From an uncultured Caulobacterales bacterium (GTDB lineage: Bacteria; Pseudomonadota; Alphaproteobacteria; Caulobacterales; Caulobacteraceae): a stretch of DNA of 64,000 nucleotides. Under the pieces are notes generated by a model. It saw nothing but the letters and a program-made list of their open reading frames with translations. It had not been told where the DNA came from and searched no databases. The stretch spans positions 1-64,000 of the forward strand of contig CAIUMD010000046.1 in assembly GCA_903900155.1 (NCBI GenBank), written 5' to 3'. The translations under genes were made by a program, and so were the position numbers. Shown here piece after piece: positions 1 through 10,843 of the stretch. Positions within the stretch are counted from its first letter, which is position 1, and each line of letters opens with the position of its first letter.

Positions 1-19
1 GTTGGGTGGTTGGCGGACT

Positions 20-132
20 TCTCCTCCCCTCTGGGGGTGGTGGCCCGGAGGGCCGGAGGGGGCATCGCCGGCCTATGCGGAGCTGCCCCCTCAGTCGGCT
101 TCGCCGACAGCTCCCCCAGTGGGGGGAGCAGA
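20..132. repeat. Palindromic intergenic repeat, copy 1 of 3
   Basis: This stretch is GC-rich and made of nested inverted repeats: CCCCTCTGGGGG, GGCCCGGAGGGCC, a TCGGCTTCGCCGA hairpin and a final CTCCCCCAGTGGGGGGAG. Nearly the same sequence occurs at 53301-53413 in the same orientation and at 44347-44459 inverted. It lies 38 bp past the glk stop codon. I see no gene from position 1 to 170. The repeat could fold in RNA and act as a 3' end structure for glk, but that is inference. Confidence 0.85.
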
Positions 133-170
133 ACTCTTGAACGTCCGCAACGGGTCGGAGAACCGTCCCC

Positions 171-1166
171 CTACGAGACCGCCGCCCGACCTTCCGGCGT
201 CAGCGCCACCGCGGCGCCGATCAGCGCCGTGTGCGGGTGCAGGATGACGTGGGTCGAGATGTCCTGGGTGAAGCCCGACAGGCGGCCCTTCTCTTCGAAG
301 CGCGCGCGGAACGGGCTCTTTTCCAGGATGTCGATGATCCGGGGCGCGATGCCGCCGGCGATGAACACGCCGCCGCGCGCGCCCAGGGTCAGGGCGATGT
401 CGCCGGCCGTCGAGCCCAGCACCGCGCAGAAGCGGTTCACCGTGGCCAGGCTGTCGGCGCAGCCTTCGGTGGCGCGTTCGGTGATCTGCTTGGCGGTCAG
501 GGTCTCGACCTTGCGGCCTTCGGCCTGGCCCAGGGCGACGTGCAGGTCTTCCATGCCGGGACCCGACAGGATGCGCTCGACCGAGACGCGGCCGCCGTCC
601 AGCATCTTGGTCAGGGAGCGCAGGACCTCGATCTCGACCTCGTCCAGCGGCGCGAAGGCCACGTGGCCGCCCTCGGTGGCCAGCGGGATCTCCTGGCCGT
701 GGCGGCGCACCAGGCCGGCGACGCCAAAGCCGGTGCCAGGACCCAGGATAGCCAGGTCGCCCTCCCCCGCCGTCGGCAGGGGACCGATCTGGCGCAGGTC
801 CTTGGGCGCCAGGCGCGGCGCTGCAAGAGCTTGGGCCGTGAAGTCATTGATCAACTTGGCGTTTCGGAAGCCGCCGGCGCGGCGCAGCCCGTCTTCCGAG
901 ATCCGCCAGTCTAGGTTGGTCATGTGGACCTGGCCGTGGTCGATTGGACCGGCGACGGCGACCACCGCCTGGTCGGGATGCTTGACGCCGACTTTTTGCA
1001 GATAGGCTTCGATGGCGTCCTCGGCCGTGCCGTAGTCCTCGCCCTTGAAGGCGGTGGGTTCGATCAGGCGCGGGTCCTGACCGTCGAATTCGACCAGGGC
1101 GAAGCGGGCGTTGGTGCCCCCGATATCGCCGACGAGGCCGAGCCCGCCGCTGTGATTGCCGTCCAT
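171..1166 (-). CDS. glk: Glucokinase (ROK-independent, bacterial Glk type)
   Basis: Cytosolic ATP-dependent kinase that makes glucose 6-phosphate, feeding the Entner-Doudoroff genes upstream. The 331-residue product has the N-terminal phosphate motif [10 protein letters not shown] (about residues 13-22), the catalytic-Asp segment LINDFTAQA near residue 100, [31 protein letters not shown] and the C-terminal adenosine motif [13 protein letters not shown]. Length is normal for the family (about 320-330). ATG at 1166 is preceded by AGGAAAG; a GTG six bases upstream is the alternative start. It is the last gene of zwf-pgl-edd-glk, 14 nt after the edd stop. Confidence 0.95.
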   Translation of the reverse strand: MDGNHSGGLGLVGDIGGTNARFALVEFDGQDPRLIEPTAFKGEDYGTAEDAIEAYLQKVGVKHPDQAVVAVAGPIDHGQVHMTNLDWRISEDGLRRAGGFRNAKLINDFTAQALAAPRLAPKDLRQIGPLPTAGEGDLAILGPGTGFGVAGLVRRHGQEIPLATEGGHVAFAPLDEVEIEVLRSLTKMLDGGRVSVERILSGPGMEDLHVALGQAEGRKVETLTAKQITERATEGCADSLATVNRFCAVLGSTAGDIALTLGARGGVFIAGGIAPRIIDILEKSPFRARFEEKGRLSGFTQDISTHVILHPHTALIGAAVALTPEGRAAVS

Positions 1167-1180
1167 GACCACGTGCTTTC

Positions 1181-2989
<1,809 letters not shown>

Positions 2990-2994
2990 GGCGA

Positions 2995-3681
2995 TTACTC
3001 CGCCCACAGGATGCGGACCTTGGCGCGGTCCTGCTTCAGGATGGCGGCGACCGGCAGGGCCGGATCGACGTCGCCGTCCAACAATGCTTTCTTGGCCGCC
3101 CCGGTGACCAGCAGCACGATCAGGTCGGTGCGGGTCAGGGCGGCCAGGGTCAGGCTCAGGCGCTGGATGTCCGGGGCCGGATCGCCGGGCGGCACGGCCA
3201 GGACCGAGCGCTCGGTGTGCGGATCCAGCCCGCGCGCCAGCAGCGGATTGCCCGGGAACAGCGAGGCGAAGTGGCCGTCAGCGCCGACGCCCAGCAGCAC
3301 CACGCCGAACGGCGCGGCGGCGTTGACGCCCTCCTCCGCCTTCAGCGCGCTCTCTTCGTGGGTCACGCCCTCGAAGAACAACGGCGCGAACTGCGCCTTG
3401 GCGGCCTCGCCGACCAGCAGGTGGCGACGGACGAGGCCTTCGTTGCTGCCCGGATCGGTCGGCGGGAGGAACCGCTCGTCGGTCAGGGTGACCGTGATCT
3501 TGTCCCAGGGCGCGGTCATGCCGGCCATGCGGTCATAGACCGGGGCCGGCGTCGTGCCGCCGGTGGCCGCGAAGCCGGCCTTGCCGTGGGTAGCCACGGC
3601 GGTGGTCAGCGCCCCGACCAGGATCGAAGCGGCGGCGTCATAGAGGTCTTCGCGGGAGCCAAAGGTTTCAAACTTGGCCAT
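2995..3681 (-). CDS. pgl: 6-phosphogluconolactonase
   Basis: Hydrolyses 6-phosphogluconolactone, the Zwf product, to 6-phosphogluconate in the cytosol. The 228-residue protein is of the SugarP isomerase/DevB type, with [16 protein letters not shown] near residue 87 and [15 protein letters not shown] near residue 140, the two conserved blocks of the family. It starts only 3 nt after the zwf stop and ends 5 nt before edd, the middle of a tight catabolic operon. Length and motifs are ordinary. Confidence 0.95.
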   Translation of the reverse strand: MAKFETFGSREDLYDAAASILVGALTTAVATHGKAGFAATGGTTPAPVYDRMAGMTAPWDKITVTLTDERFLPPTDPGSNEGLVRRHLLVGEAAKAQFAPLFFEGVTHEESALKAEEGVNAAAPFGVVLLGVGADGHFASLFPGNPLLARGLDPHTERSVLAVPPGDPAPDIQRLSLTLAALTRTDLIVLLVTGAAKKALLDGDVDPALPVAAILKQDRAKVRILWAE

Positions 3682-3684
3682 CGC

Positions 3685-5148
3685 TTACGCCTTCCACGAC
3701 CGGCCGCCGGGCGAGATCAGCCCCTGCGCCGACTGCGGTCCCCAGGTGCCGGCCGCGTAGTGGGCAGGCTCGACCCCCGCTTCGGCCCAGGCGGCCGAGA
3801 CGGCGTCGATGAACTTCCAGGCCTGCTCGACCTCGTCGCGACGCACGAACAGGGTGCGGTCGCCGCGGAAGGCGTCCAGGAACAGCTTCTCGTAGGCGAT
3901 GCGGCGGCGACCGCCGCTCTGGCCGAACGACAGCGACAGCGGCAGCGATTGCAGGCGCATGCCCTCTTCCGACAGGCCCGGGCGCTTGTTCATCAGCGTC
4001 AGGACGATGTTCTCGTCGGGCTGCAGGTCGATGACCAAACGGTTGGCGCACAGGTCGCCGTCGGTGGCCTTGCCGAAGATGTTGTGCGGCAGCGGCTTGA
4101 ACTGGACGACGATCTGGGTGCGGCGGTCGGGCAGGTTCTTGCCGGTGCGCAGGAAGAACGGCACGCCGTCCCAACGCCAGTTGTCGATCGCCACCTTCAT
4201 GGCCACGAAGGTCTCGGTCTTGGTGGGCTTGCCGACTTCGGCGACATAACCCTCGCGCGCCGAACCCTCGACCACGCCGGCCACATACTGGCCGCGCACG
4301 GTGTCGTGGGCCACGCTCTCCTTGGTGAAGGGGCGCAGGGACCGCAGCACCTTGACCTTCTCGTCGCGGACCGCGTCGGGGTCGAAGCCGGACGGCGCCT
4401 CCATGGCCACCAGGCAAAGCAGCTGCAGCATGTGGTTCTGCACCATGTCCCGCAGCGCGCCGTACTCGTCGTAATAGGGCCAGCGGTCGCCGACCTTCTC
4501 GGTCTCGGCGATGGTGATCTGTACGTGGTCGATCGTGTTGCGGTCCCACAGGGGCTCGAACAGCACGTTGGCGAAGCGCAGGGCGGTCAGGTTCTGGACC
4601 GTTTCCTTGCCCAGATAGTGGTCGATCCGGAAGACCTGGCTTTCGTCGACCACGGCGGCGACGGCGGCGTTGGTGGCCTTGGAGCTCTCCAGGTCGCGTC
4701 CCAGCGGCTTTTCCAGGATCAGGCGGGCCTTGGGACCGGTCAGGCCGGCGGCTTGCAGCGCCTGGCAGGCCGAGCCGTACAGGCTGGGCGACAGCGAGAA
4801 GAAGATCACCAGGTCGCCATGCGCGCCGATACGCTCGGCCAGCTTCTTGGTGTCGTTCTCGCTGGTGATGTCGGCGGGAACATAGTCCAGGCGGGCGGCC
4901 AGGCGGTTCCAGGCCGCCTCCTCCACCGTCGCGCGCTTGCCCAGTTGCTCACGGACCAAGGCGCGATAGCTGGCGGCGTCGTGATCCGCGCGCGCAACGC
5001 CGATGATCCGCAAGTCGTGCGGCAGCAGTCGATCAAGTTCGAGGAAGTAGAGCGAAGGCAAAAGCATTCGCAGAGCCAGATCCCCCGCGCCGCCCAGCAG
5101 CACAAGGACCTCGCGGCCGTTCTCGCCGTCGTCTTTTTTCTTCACCAA
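3685..5148 (-). CDS. zwf: Glucose-6-phosphate 1-dehydrogenase
   Basis: Oxidises glucose 6-phosphate to 6-phosphogluconolactone with NAD(P)+, the first step of the Entner-Doudoroff branch. The product of about 487 residues carries the dinucleotide motif GGAGDLALRMLLPSL at the N-terminus, EKPLGRDLESS, the active-site signature RIDHYLGKE (about residues 174-182) and the C-terminal G6PD domain. No ATG is available: the start is either TTG at 5148 or the adjacent GTG at 5145, both behind a weak GGTGG, so initiation may be inefficient. The first gene of the operon, it lies just downstream of a perfect operator-like palindrome. Confidence 0.95.
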   Translation of the reverse strand: MVKKKDDGENGREVLVLLGGAGDLALRMLLPSLYFLELDRLLPHDLRIIGVARADHDAASYRALVREQLGKRATVEEAAWNRLAARLDYVPADITSENDTKKLAERIGAHGDLVIFFSLSPSLYGSACQALQAAGLTGPKARLILEKPLGRDLESSKATNAAVAAVVDESQVFRIDHYLGKETVQNLTALRFANVLFEPLWDRNTIDHVQITIAETEKVGDRWPYYDEYGALRDMVQNHMLQLLCLVAMEAPSGFDPDAVRDEKVKVLRSLRPFTKESVAHDTVRGQYVAGVVEGSAREGYVAEVGKPTKTETFVAMKVAIDNWRWDGVPFFLRTGKNLPDRRTQIVVQFKPLPHNIFGKATDGDLCANRLVIDLQPDENIVLTLMNKRPGLSEEGMRLQSLPLSLSFGQSGGRRRIAYEKLFLDAFRGDRTLFVRRDEVEQAWKFIDAVSAAWAEAGVEPAHYAAGTWGPQSAQGLISPGGRSWKA

Positions 5149-5161
5149 TGTCGTCCACCCT

Positions 5162-5177
5162 ATGACAACGTTGTCAT
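5162..5177. promoter_or_regulatory. LacI-type operator in front of zwf
   Basis: ATGACAACGTTGTCAT is a perfect 16-bp palindrome with a central CG, 14 bases upstream of the zwf start codon. Even-length palindromes with a CG centre are typical of LacI/GalR-family operators; that family assignment is inference. A repressor bound here would sit over the transcription or translation start of zwf-pgl-edd-glk. No LacI-family gene is in the window, so the regulator must be encoded elsewhere. The intergenic stretch 5149-5382 also holds the operon promoter, which I cannot place exactly. Confidence 0.6.
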
Positions 5178-5382
5178 GACATGCCTGCGGCAGAAAGGCA
5201 AGCGCTCGCGGATCCTCCCGTCATATGGGACAGGAGGCGGGCTCTAACTAGGCTAAACGCCCGGAGCCCGCCATAAGACCAATCGGGTTTTGGCGGGTGA
5301 ATTTTCGGTGACGCGGCAGGGCTTTCAGGCTGCCCGTGCCTCTAACTTCAGCGGAATTGGCGTGTAAGGGAAAACCCCTGCC

Positions 5383-8241
5383 CTATCGGGCGCCGGCGGG
5401 CTTTCCAGTGCGGAAGCGGTCCTTCATCCGGCCGATCCAGCCGTTGAAGGCTTCGTTGTCGGCGGTCACGCGACTGAAGTCCGAGGCCGACAGCGATTCG
5501 ACGCTCATGCCCTGCAGGGCCACGCGCAGGCCGTCCGGATTGCCGGCGGTGTCGACAAAGCCCGACCAGCGCTGGCGCAGGCGCGCCAGGGACTTGTCGT
5601 CGTCGGCCAGGCTGTAGGCCACGGCCGTGCGCAGCAGGCGGGCCTCGTCGCCCGGGCTGAGCGGCCCGGTGGTCTTGAAGCGGTCGCCCAGCGCGCGCTC
5701 GTACATCGCCCCGGCCTGCGGCCAGGCGTGCTGCTTCCAGGCGATCTCGGCGCGGATCTCCTGGCCGTCGCGGCTGTTGTCCTTGTCGATCAGCTCCAGG
5801 GCGTCGTCGTAGCGGCCCAGGCTCATCAGGGCGCGGGCGGTGGCCAGGCGCCGCTCGACGTTCAGGGCCGGCGGCAGGATGGTGGTCCGGGTGTCGTTGA
5901 TCGCGTTCAGCGCGTCTTCCGGCTGCTTGTTCATCAGGTAGATCCAGGCCAGGTCCGTGGCGACCTGGGCCTTGGGCACGCCGTTCAGGCGGTTGTCGAC
6001 CTGGTACTTCAGCAGCTTGGCCGCGTCGTCCAGCAGGTCGACATCGACCAGGCGGCGCACCAGGTTGCGGACCATCTGGTCGCCGTCAGCGCCGATCGGG
6101 GTCAGGTCCTGGAAGTCGTAGAACAGGCCCACCGCCTGGATCGGCTGCATGCCGTCGGCCAGGCCTTGCAGGAACAGCTGCCGGAAGGTGTTGGACAGGT
6201 CGTTCTGCAGCGCCACCGCCTCGGGGCGGTCGGGCAGCTGGCGGCCGGCCGAGCGCAGCACTTCCAGCGCCTCGCGATAGCGGCCCTGGTCGATATAGAG
6301 CTTGCCCAGCGCCCGGATGACCTCCAGTTCCACGCCGTCGCCGCGCCAGCGATAACGCAGCTGGTTCAAGGTCTCGGCGGTCTTCTGGGCGCTGATCTGG
6401 CCCTTGGCGTAGCCCAGCTGGGTCGCGTGCAGGATGGCCGGCGTGGCGATCCGGTCGATCGGCGCTTTCGCGATGGCTTCGAACATGCGGCGGGCGCGGA
6501 CCTTCTCGCCCTTGGCCTCGAAGATGCGGGCCTGGGTCAGGCGGATGTCCAGTTGGTCGGCGACCGGGACCTTGGGCGCGGCCAGGGCCTTGGTCACCAG
6601 CTGCATGGCGCCGGTCAGGTCGCCGACGCCCAGGGCCGCCTGGGCCTGGGCGTGCAGGAATCGCGCGCGCCAGACCGGCGGGAACAGGTCCAGGGCCCGG
6701 CCGCCGCCCGCGAACTTGCTGCGCGCATCGGCCCACTGGCCCTGCTTGGTCGAGATATAGCCGCGCCACAGGGCGCTGGACGGGTCGTCGCTGAGCACCG
6801 GCGAGGAGAAGTCGGCGTCGGCCTCGGTCAGGCGGCCGGCCATGACCTTGGCCACGCCGCGCAGGCCGCGGAACTCGGCGTCGCCCAGCAGGGTCTGGTG
6901 CTTGCGGCCCGCGGCGTTCAGCACGCCGATGGCCTCGAACGACATCTGCGAGCCGACCAGGAAGCGGGCCAGGGCCATGCGGGCGCCGGTGTCGCTGTCC
7001 TTGCCGTCGCCTTCCGGCGCGGCGGGGATGGCGCCCTGCAGGGCGTTGTAGCGGGTCAGAAAGCCGCCCGAGCCGGTCTTGGGCCAGGTGTCCAGGTCGA
7101 TCAGGGCCGGCATCGACATCGGTTGCGGCGCGCCGGCGGCGGCCTCTTCCGGCGGCGTGTTGGCCGAGATCGGCGACAGGATCAGGCCCTTGGGCCGGCC
7201 GATGCGCAGCAGGTCGCCGTCGGCCTGCACCAGGAGGTCGGCAGCGTAGGGCTCGATGGCCAGGCCCTGCACCGATTGCAGCAGCGCCATCTCGACATAT
7301 TCGCGGCGCGACGGCAGGCCCTTGGACGGAGCCAGGGCCGGGGCGACGATCATCTTGTCCCCGACGGCCGGGTCGGCGACCCAGACCGCCTTGGTCACGC
7401 CCGCGACGGTGGCCGACAGGGTCGCCGGGTGCACGCTCTCGTCGCGCGCGACCTTGATGATGTCGGGGCTTTCCTGCGAGCCGGGGCCCAGGCTGATCTT
7501 CCACAGACCGCCCTGCCCTTCGGCCACATAGGGCTTGCCGGCCTGGGTGACGATGCGCAGGGCGCTGTAGTCGGGTCCCTTGAAGACCTGGAACTTGGAA
7601 TAGCCGACGCTGGACGATGGCAGCTTGGAGGTGTCCAGGCGCGCGGGCGTGTCGAACACGATCCAGACGGCCTCGCCGCGCCGGAACACGGCGGCGCCGG
7701 CCGGAGCGGCCCAGTTGAAGCCCAGCGTGACCTGCTGGTCCTGGCGTTCGACCTCGACCTTGACCACGCCGCCGGCGGGCATCGGGTTGGGACGGCCGAT
7801 CGGCGCGGCCGGCGCCGTGGTCTGGCTGGCCGGCGGCGCGCCCGGACGGGCGAAGATGTTGACGAAGTCGACCCCGTCGGCGTTGCCCAGGCGCGCGTCG
7901 GCGTCGTCGGTCAGGGTCAGGACGATCTCGAGCACGCCGTTGACGTGGCGGGCCTCCGAAGCCTTCACCCAGCGCGGCGGCGCGATCTTCAGGGTCGAGA
8001 GATCGGGATTGGCGTCGCGGCTGAACCGCATCACCAGCGCCTGGCCCTCGCGGTGCGAGACCATCTTCGCGCCGCCGGCCCAGTGGAATTCGACCCGGGA
8101 GAAGTCAGCGGCCTGCGCGACGCGCACGTCCAGCGCGCCGCGCGCCGCGGAAGGCGGCGGCGCGGCGTAGCCGGACGGCGCCAGCGTGCCCGCGATGACC
8201 GCGGCGGCGACGCTGGAGCGCAGGAGCTGGCGAAGGGTCAT
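5383..8241 (-). CDS. Large exported TPR-repeat protein at the end of the fliL-fliM operon
   Basis: This 952-residue protein has a signal peptide (MTLRQLLRSSVAAAVIAG, cleavage near AAP), so it is periplasmic or envelope-associated. The first 300 residues look beta-rich with VFRRGEAVWIVFDTP-type segments; from about residue 390 to the end it is helical, with repeated A-x-x-x-L-x-R patterns typical of tetratricopeptide repeats. It starts 9 nt after the motE-like stop and is the last gene of fliL-fliM-pflI-motE-TPR, so a flagellar or motor role is likely. I know of no assigned function. The gene is intact, with codon use like its neighbours. Confidence 0.8.
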   Translation of the reverse strand: MTLRQLLRSSVAAAVIAGTLAPSGYAAPPPSAARGALDVRVAQAADFSRVEFHWAGGAKMVSHREGQALVMRFSRDANPDLSTLKIAPPRWVKASEARHVNGVLEIVLTLTDDADARLGNADGVDFVNIFARPGAPPASQTTAPAAPIGRPNPMPAGGVVKVEVERQDQQVTLGFNWAAPAGAAVFRRGEAVWIVFDTPARLDTSKLPSSSVGYSKFQVFKGPDYSALRIVTQAGKPYVAEGQGGLWKISLGPGSQESPDIIKVARDESVHPATLSATVAGVTKAVWVADPAVGDKMIVAPALAPSKGLPSRREYVEMALLQSVQGLAIEPYAADLLVQADGDLLRIGRPKGLILSPISANTPPEEAAAGAPQPMSMPALIDLDTWPKTGSGGFLTRYNALQGAIPAAPEGDGKDSDTGARMALARFLVGSQMSFEAIGVLNAAGRKHQTLLGDAEFRGLRGVAKVMAGRLTEADADFSSPVLSDDPSSALWRGYISTKQGQWADARSKFAGGGRALDLFPPVWRARFLHAQAQAALGVGDLTGAMQLVTKALAAPKVPVADQLDIRLTQARIFEAKGEKVRARRMFEAIAKAPIDRIATPAILHATQLGYAKGQISAQKTAETLNQLRYRWRGDGVELEVIRALGKLYIDQGRYREALEVLRSAGRQLPDRPEAVALQNDLSNTFRQLFLQGLADGMQPIQAVGLFYDFQDLTPIGADGDQMVRNLVRRLVDVDLLDDAAKLLKYQVDNRLNGVPKAQVATDLAWIYLMNKQPEDALNAINDTRTTILPPALNVERRLATARALMSLGRYDDALELIDKDNSRDGQEIRAEIAWKQHAWPQAGAMYERALGDRFKTTGPLSPGDEARLLRTAVAYSLADDDKSLARLRQRWSGFVDTAGNPDGLRVALQGMSVESLSASDFSRVTADNEAFNGWIGRMKDRFRTGKPAGAR

Positions 8242-8250
8242 GGGCCTCCC

Positions 8251-9096
8251 TTAGCCGGCTTTTTTGGGAGCCGACTTGGCCTTGGGAGCCGCGGCGCCGG
8301 CCAGGCCGGCGTCGGCCTGCTGCGTCGGCGTGGCCGCGCCCGGAGCAGCGGCGACCCCGGCAGCGGCCCCGGCGGCGGCCCCAGCGGCGGCATTGTCGGC
8401 GATCGCGGCCTTGCCCTTCTCGACCGCCGGATTGGCCAGGCGCGCGGCCAGGCGTTCGGTCAGAATCTTCGCTTCGCCCGGGGCCATGTTGGCCAGGATC
8501 TGCGACAGGGCCCGCTCCTTCATCTTGGCGGCGATCGGCAGGCGCACGCTGTCGTCCAGCAGGGTGATGCGGGCGGCGGCGTCCTTGGGCTTCATGCCTT
8601 GGTAGACGACGACCAGGCGATCGACCTCGGCCTGCTTCTGGGCGTCGACCTGGCCCAGCAGGCCAGAGATGTCGCCCTTCAGACCGGTCAGGGCCTTCAT
8701 CTTGGCGTCCAGCTTGGCTTCCGCGGCGGCCAGCAGCTGCAGCTGGACGTCGATGTCCTGCTCGCGCTGGTCCAGTTGGCCGCGGCGCGCGCCCAGGCTC
8801 TGCAGCACGCGCAGTTCGGCGGGCGAGAGGCCGGCTTCCTTGGCCAGGGCGTCGGCCGACGGGGCGCAGACCCTGGGCGGCAGAGCGTTGGCGGCGGCCG
8901 GCTGGCCAGCGGCCTCGGCCGAGGCCGCCTGTTCGCCTTCAGCCTTCTTGCCTTCGGGCTTGGCGACGCCTTCGGCAAAGGCCTTGGCCCCGCCCAGCAG
9001 GTCCGGCAGCGACTTGGCGCCGGCCAGGGCGTTGATCGCCAGCACGCCGCCGACGGCGACGCCGACCAGGGGGAGGATGCGCGGAACGTTCTTCAT
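8251..9096 (-). CDS. MotE-like protein (MgtE N-domain/magnesium-transporter-like fold)
   Basis: The 281-residue protein has an N-terminal membrane anchor or signal (MKNVPRILPLVGVAVGGVLA), an Ala/Lys/Glu-rich linker, a coiled coil from about residue 95 to 165 (LRVLQSLGARRGQLDQRE...) and a C-terminal helical region with GMKPKDAAARITLLDDSV and ILANMAPGEAKILTERLA, the pattern of MotE/MgtE_N proteins. In rhizobia MotE is a motility protein that acts with MotC; a motor-assembly role here is inference. The start overlaps the pflI stop by one base (TGATG). The tail is extremely Ala-rich. Confidence 0.72.
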   Translation of the reverse strand: MKNVPRILPLVGVAVGGVLAINALAGAKSLPDLLGGAKAFAEGVAKPEGKKAEGEQAASAEAAGQPAAANALPPRVCAPSADALAKEAGLSPAELRVLQSLGARRGQLDQREQDIDVQLQLLAAAEAKLDAKMKALTGLKGDISGLLGQVDAQKQAEVDRLVVVYQGMKPKDAAARITLLDDSVRLPIAAKMKERALSQILANMAPGEAKILTERLAARLANPAVEKGKAAIADNAAAGAAAGAAAGVAAAPGAATPTQQADAGLAGAAAPKAKSAPKKAG

Positions 9097-9677
9097 CAGC
9101 GGGGCGCTCTGGGGTTGCTTCCGGGACGCGAGCCGTCGGCCGGTCCGTCGAAGAGGTCATCATCGATCCGCGCCCGTGAACGCGGGGTTTCGCGGGAGGC
9201 GCTGGGGCTTCCCAGGGTAGAGCGAGCGGCCGGCGGGAGACGGTCTTCCCGGTCCAGCAGGCGCTCGAAATCTTCAGCCTTCAGCCGGCGCTCCGGCTGG
9301 GGAGCCGGTTCAGGCTCGCGGCGGGCCAACGACGGACGCTCGAAGCGTTCCTCACGCTCGACCGGGCGTTCCGGACGGGCGGGCGTCGGCGCCGGCAGCG
9401 GACGGCTGGTCCGCTCTTCCAGCTGGGCCGCCAGGGCCTGGGCGCGCTCGATGCGCACCGCCAGGGTCTCGGCCGCCTCGTCGGTAGCCGCGCGCAGATC
9501 GGCCAGGCCTTGCTCGGCGCGGGCCGCGGCCTGGTCCAATTCCGCCACCGCCTTGGCGAAGCCCTCGTGGCTGTCGCGCAGGGCCTTCAGGCGGCGCTCG
9601 AGACGCCAGCCGAAGACCAGCGCCGCGATCAGCAGCACCGCCAGGAACCCGTTCATGGCGAAGGCGATCAGGCTCAT
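9096..9677 (-). CDS. pflI: PflI-like flagellar positioning protein (DUF6468-type)
   Basis: The 193-residue bitopic protein has one N-terminal membrane helix (MSLIAFAMNGFLAVLLIAAL), then a coiled coil (about residues 25-90) and a Pro/Arg/Glu-rich cytoplasmic tail (PLPAPTPARPERP onward). In Caulobacter, PflI is a membrane protein with a proline-rich region that marks the pole where the flagellum is built; its gene is clustered with early flagellar genes. Architecture and position, directly after fliM with an ATGA overlap, fit that protein, but the name is given from memory of the family. The small size and low-complexity tail make similarity searches weak. Confidence 0.65.
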   Translation of the reverse strand: MSLIAFAMNGFLAVLLIAALVFGWRLERRLKALRDSHEGFAKAVAELDQAAARAEQGLADLRAATDEAAETLAVRIERAQALAAQLEERTSRPLPAPTPARPERPVEREERFERPSLARREPEPAPQPERRLKAEDFERLLDREDRLPPAARSTLGSPSASRETPRSRARIDDDLFDGPADGSRPGSNPRAPR

Positions 9678-10816
9678 TTCAGCTTCTGCACGGCCTTCTT
9701 CGCGGCGGGCGTCAGCGGCGCCTCGGCCCGGATGGCGATCGAGTGGTTGCGCCGGCCCATGCGGCCGCGCGTCAGGCGGATGGTCCCGGCGCGCAACTCG
9801 ACCAGGCTCTCGGGCGTGGCGTTCAGCATCAGGGTGTCGCCCACCTGCATGTTCAGTACGCGCGACAGCGGCACCTGCTGCTCGTCCAGCACGGCGCGAA
9901 CCTCGGTTTGGGTGGTCCACAGCTCGGTGGCCAAGTGGCCTTCCCAGATGTTGTCGCGGCCGAACTTCTCACCCATGAACTGCTGCAGCAGCATCTTCCG
10001 GATGGGTTCCAGCGTGGCGTAGGGCAGCAAGAGCTCGATGCGGCCGCCGCGGTCTTCCATGTCGATGCGCAGCTTCACCAGGATCGCGGCGTTGGCCGGA
10101 CGGGCGATGGCCGCGAAGCGCGGGTTGGTCTCCAGGCGGTCCAGCGAGAAGGCGACCGGATGCAGCGGCTCGAAGGCGCTCTTCAGGTCCTGCAGCACGA
10201 CCTCGATCATCCGCTGCACCAGCACGCGCTCGATCGTGGTGTAGGGACGGCCTTCGATGCGCATCGCGGCCGTGCCGCGACGGCCGCCCAGCAGCACGTC
10301 GACGATCGAGTAGATCAGGTTCGAGTCGACCGTCAGCAGGCCGTAGTTGTCCAGTTCCTCGGCCCGGAACACCGCCAGGATGGCCGGCAGCGGGATCGAG
10401 TTCAGATAGTCGCCGAAACGGATCGAGCTGATGTTGTCGAGCGAGACTTCGACGTTGTCCGACGTGAAGTTCCGCAGGGACGTCGTCATCAACCGCACCA
10501 GGCGGTCGAAGACGATTTCCAGCATCGGCAGACGCTCGTACGAGACCAGCGCCGAGTTGATGATGGCGCGGATGCCCGTGCGGTCTTCACCGCCGTCGCC
10601 GGAGAGGTCAAAGCCCAGCAGGCTGTCGATCTCGTCCTGGTTCAGGATGCGCTCGGAGCCAGCCTCGCCGCCGCCGTCGTCCCAGCCGCCCATGCCGCCG
10701 GAGAAGTCGCCGAACTCGTTGCCGCCGCCAGCGTCACCGCCGCCATCGAAGGCGCCGGGGGGGTTCTGCGAGGCCCATTGGGCCATCGCGGCCTGATCGT
10801 CCAGTTCGTCCGCCAT
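9674..10816 (-). CDS. fliM: Flagellar motor switch protein FliM
   Basis: Component of the flagellar C-ring that binds phospho-CheY and reverses rotation. The 380-residue protein has an acidic Gly-rich N-terminus, the CheY-binding-type motif ILNQDEIDSLLGFD (about residues 60-73), the FliM core (RAIINSALVSYERLPMLEIVFDR...) and a C-terminal SpoA/FliN-like domain (LNMQVGDTLMLNATPESLVELRAG). The N-terminus before the EIDSLL motif is longer than in enteric FliM. It starts 27 nt after fliL and overlaps pflI by 4 nt. Confidence 0.97.
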   Translation of the reverse strand: MADELDDQAAMAQWASQNPPGAFDGGGDAGGGNEFGDFSGGMGGWDDGGGEAGSERILNQDEIDSLLGFDLSGDGGEDRTGIRAIINSALVSYERLPMLEIVFDRLVRLMTTSLRNFTSDNVEVSLDNISSIRFGDYLNSIPLPAILAVFRAEELDNYGLLTVDSNLIYSIVDVLLGGRRGTAAMRIEGRPYTTIERVLVQRMIEVVLQDLKSAFEPLHPVAFSLDRLETNPRFAAIARPANAAILVKLRIDMEDRGGRIELLLPYATLEPIRKMLLQQFMGEKFGRDNIWEGHLATELWTTQTEVRAVLDEQQVPLSRVLNMQVGDTLMLNATPESLVELRAGTIRLTRGRMGRRNHSIAIRAEAPLTPAAKKAVQKLK

Positions 10817-10843
10817 GTTTGTTCGCCCAACCAGCCCGAAGGC

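Noticed and set aside
5728..9978. Very long open frame on the plus strand (about 1,400 codons) antisense to the TPR and flagellar genes
   Set aside because: Its translation is low-complexity Gly/Ala/Arg/Gln-rich with no domain; it mirrors GC-rich codon third positions of the real genes on the minus strand.
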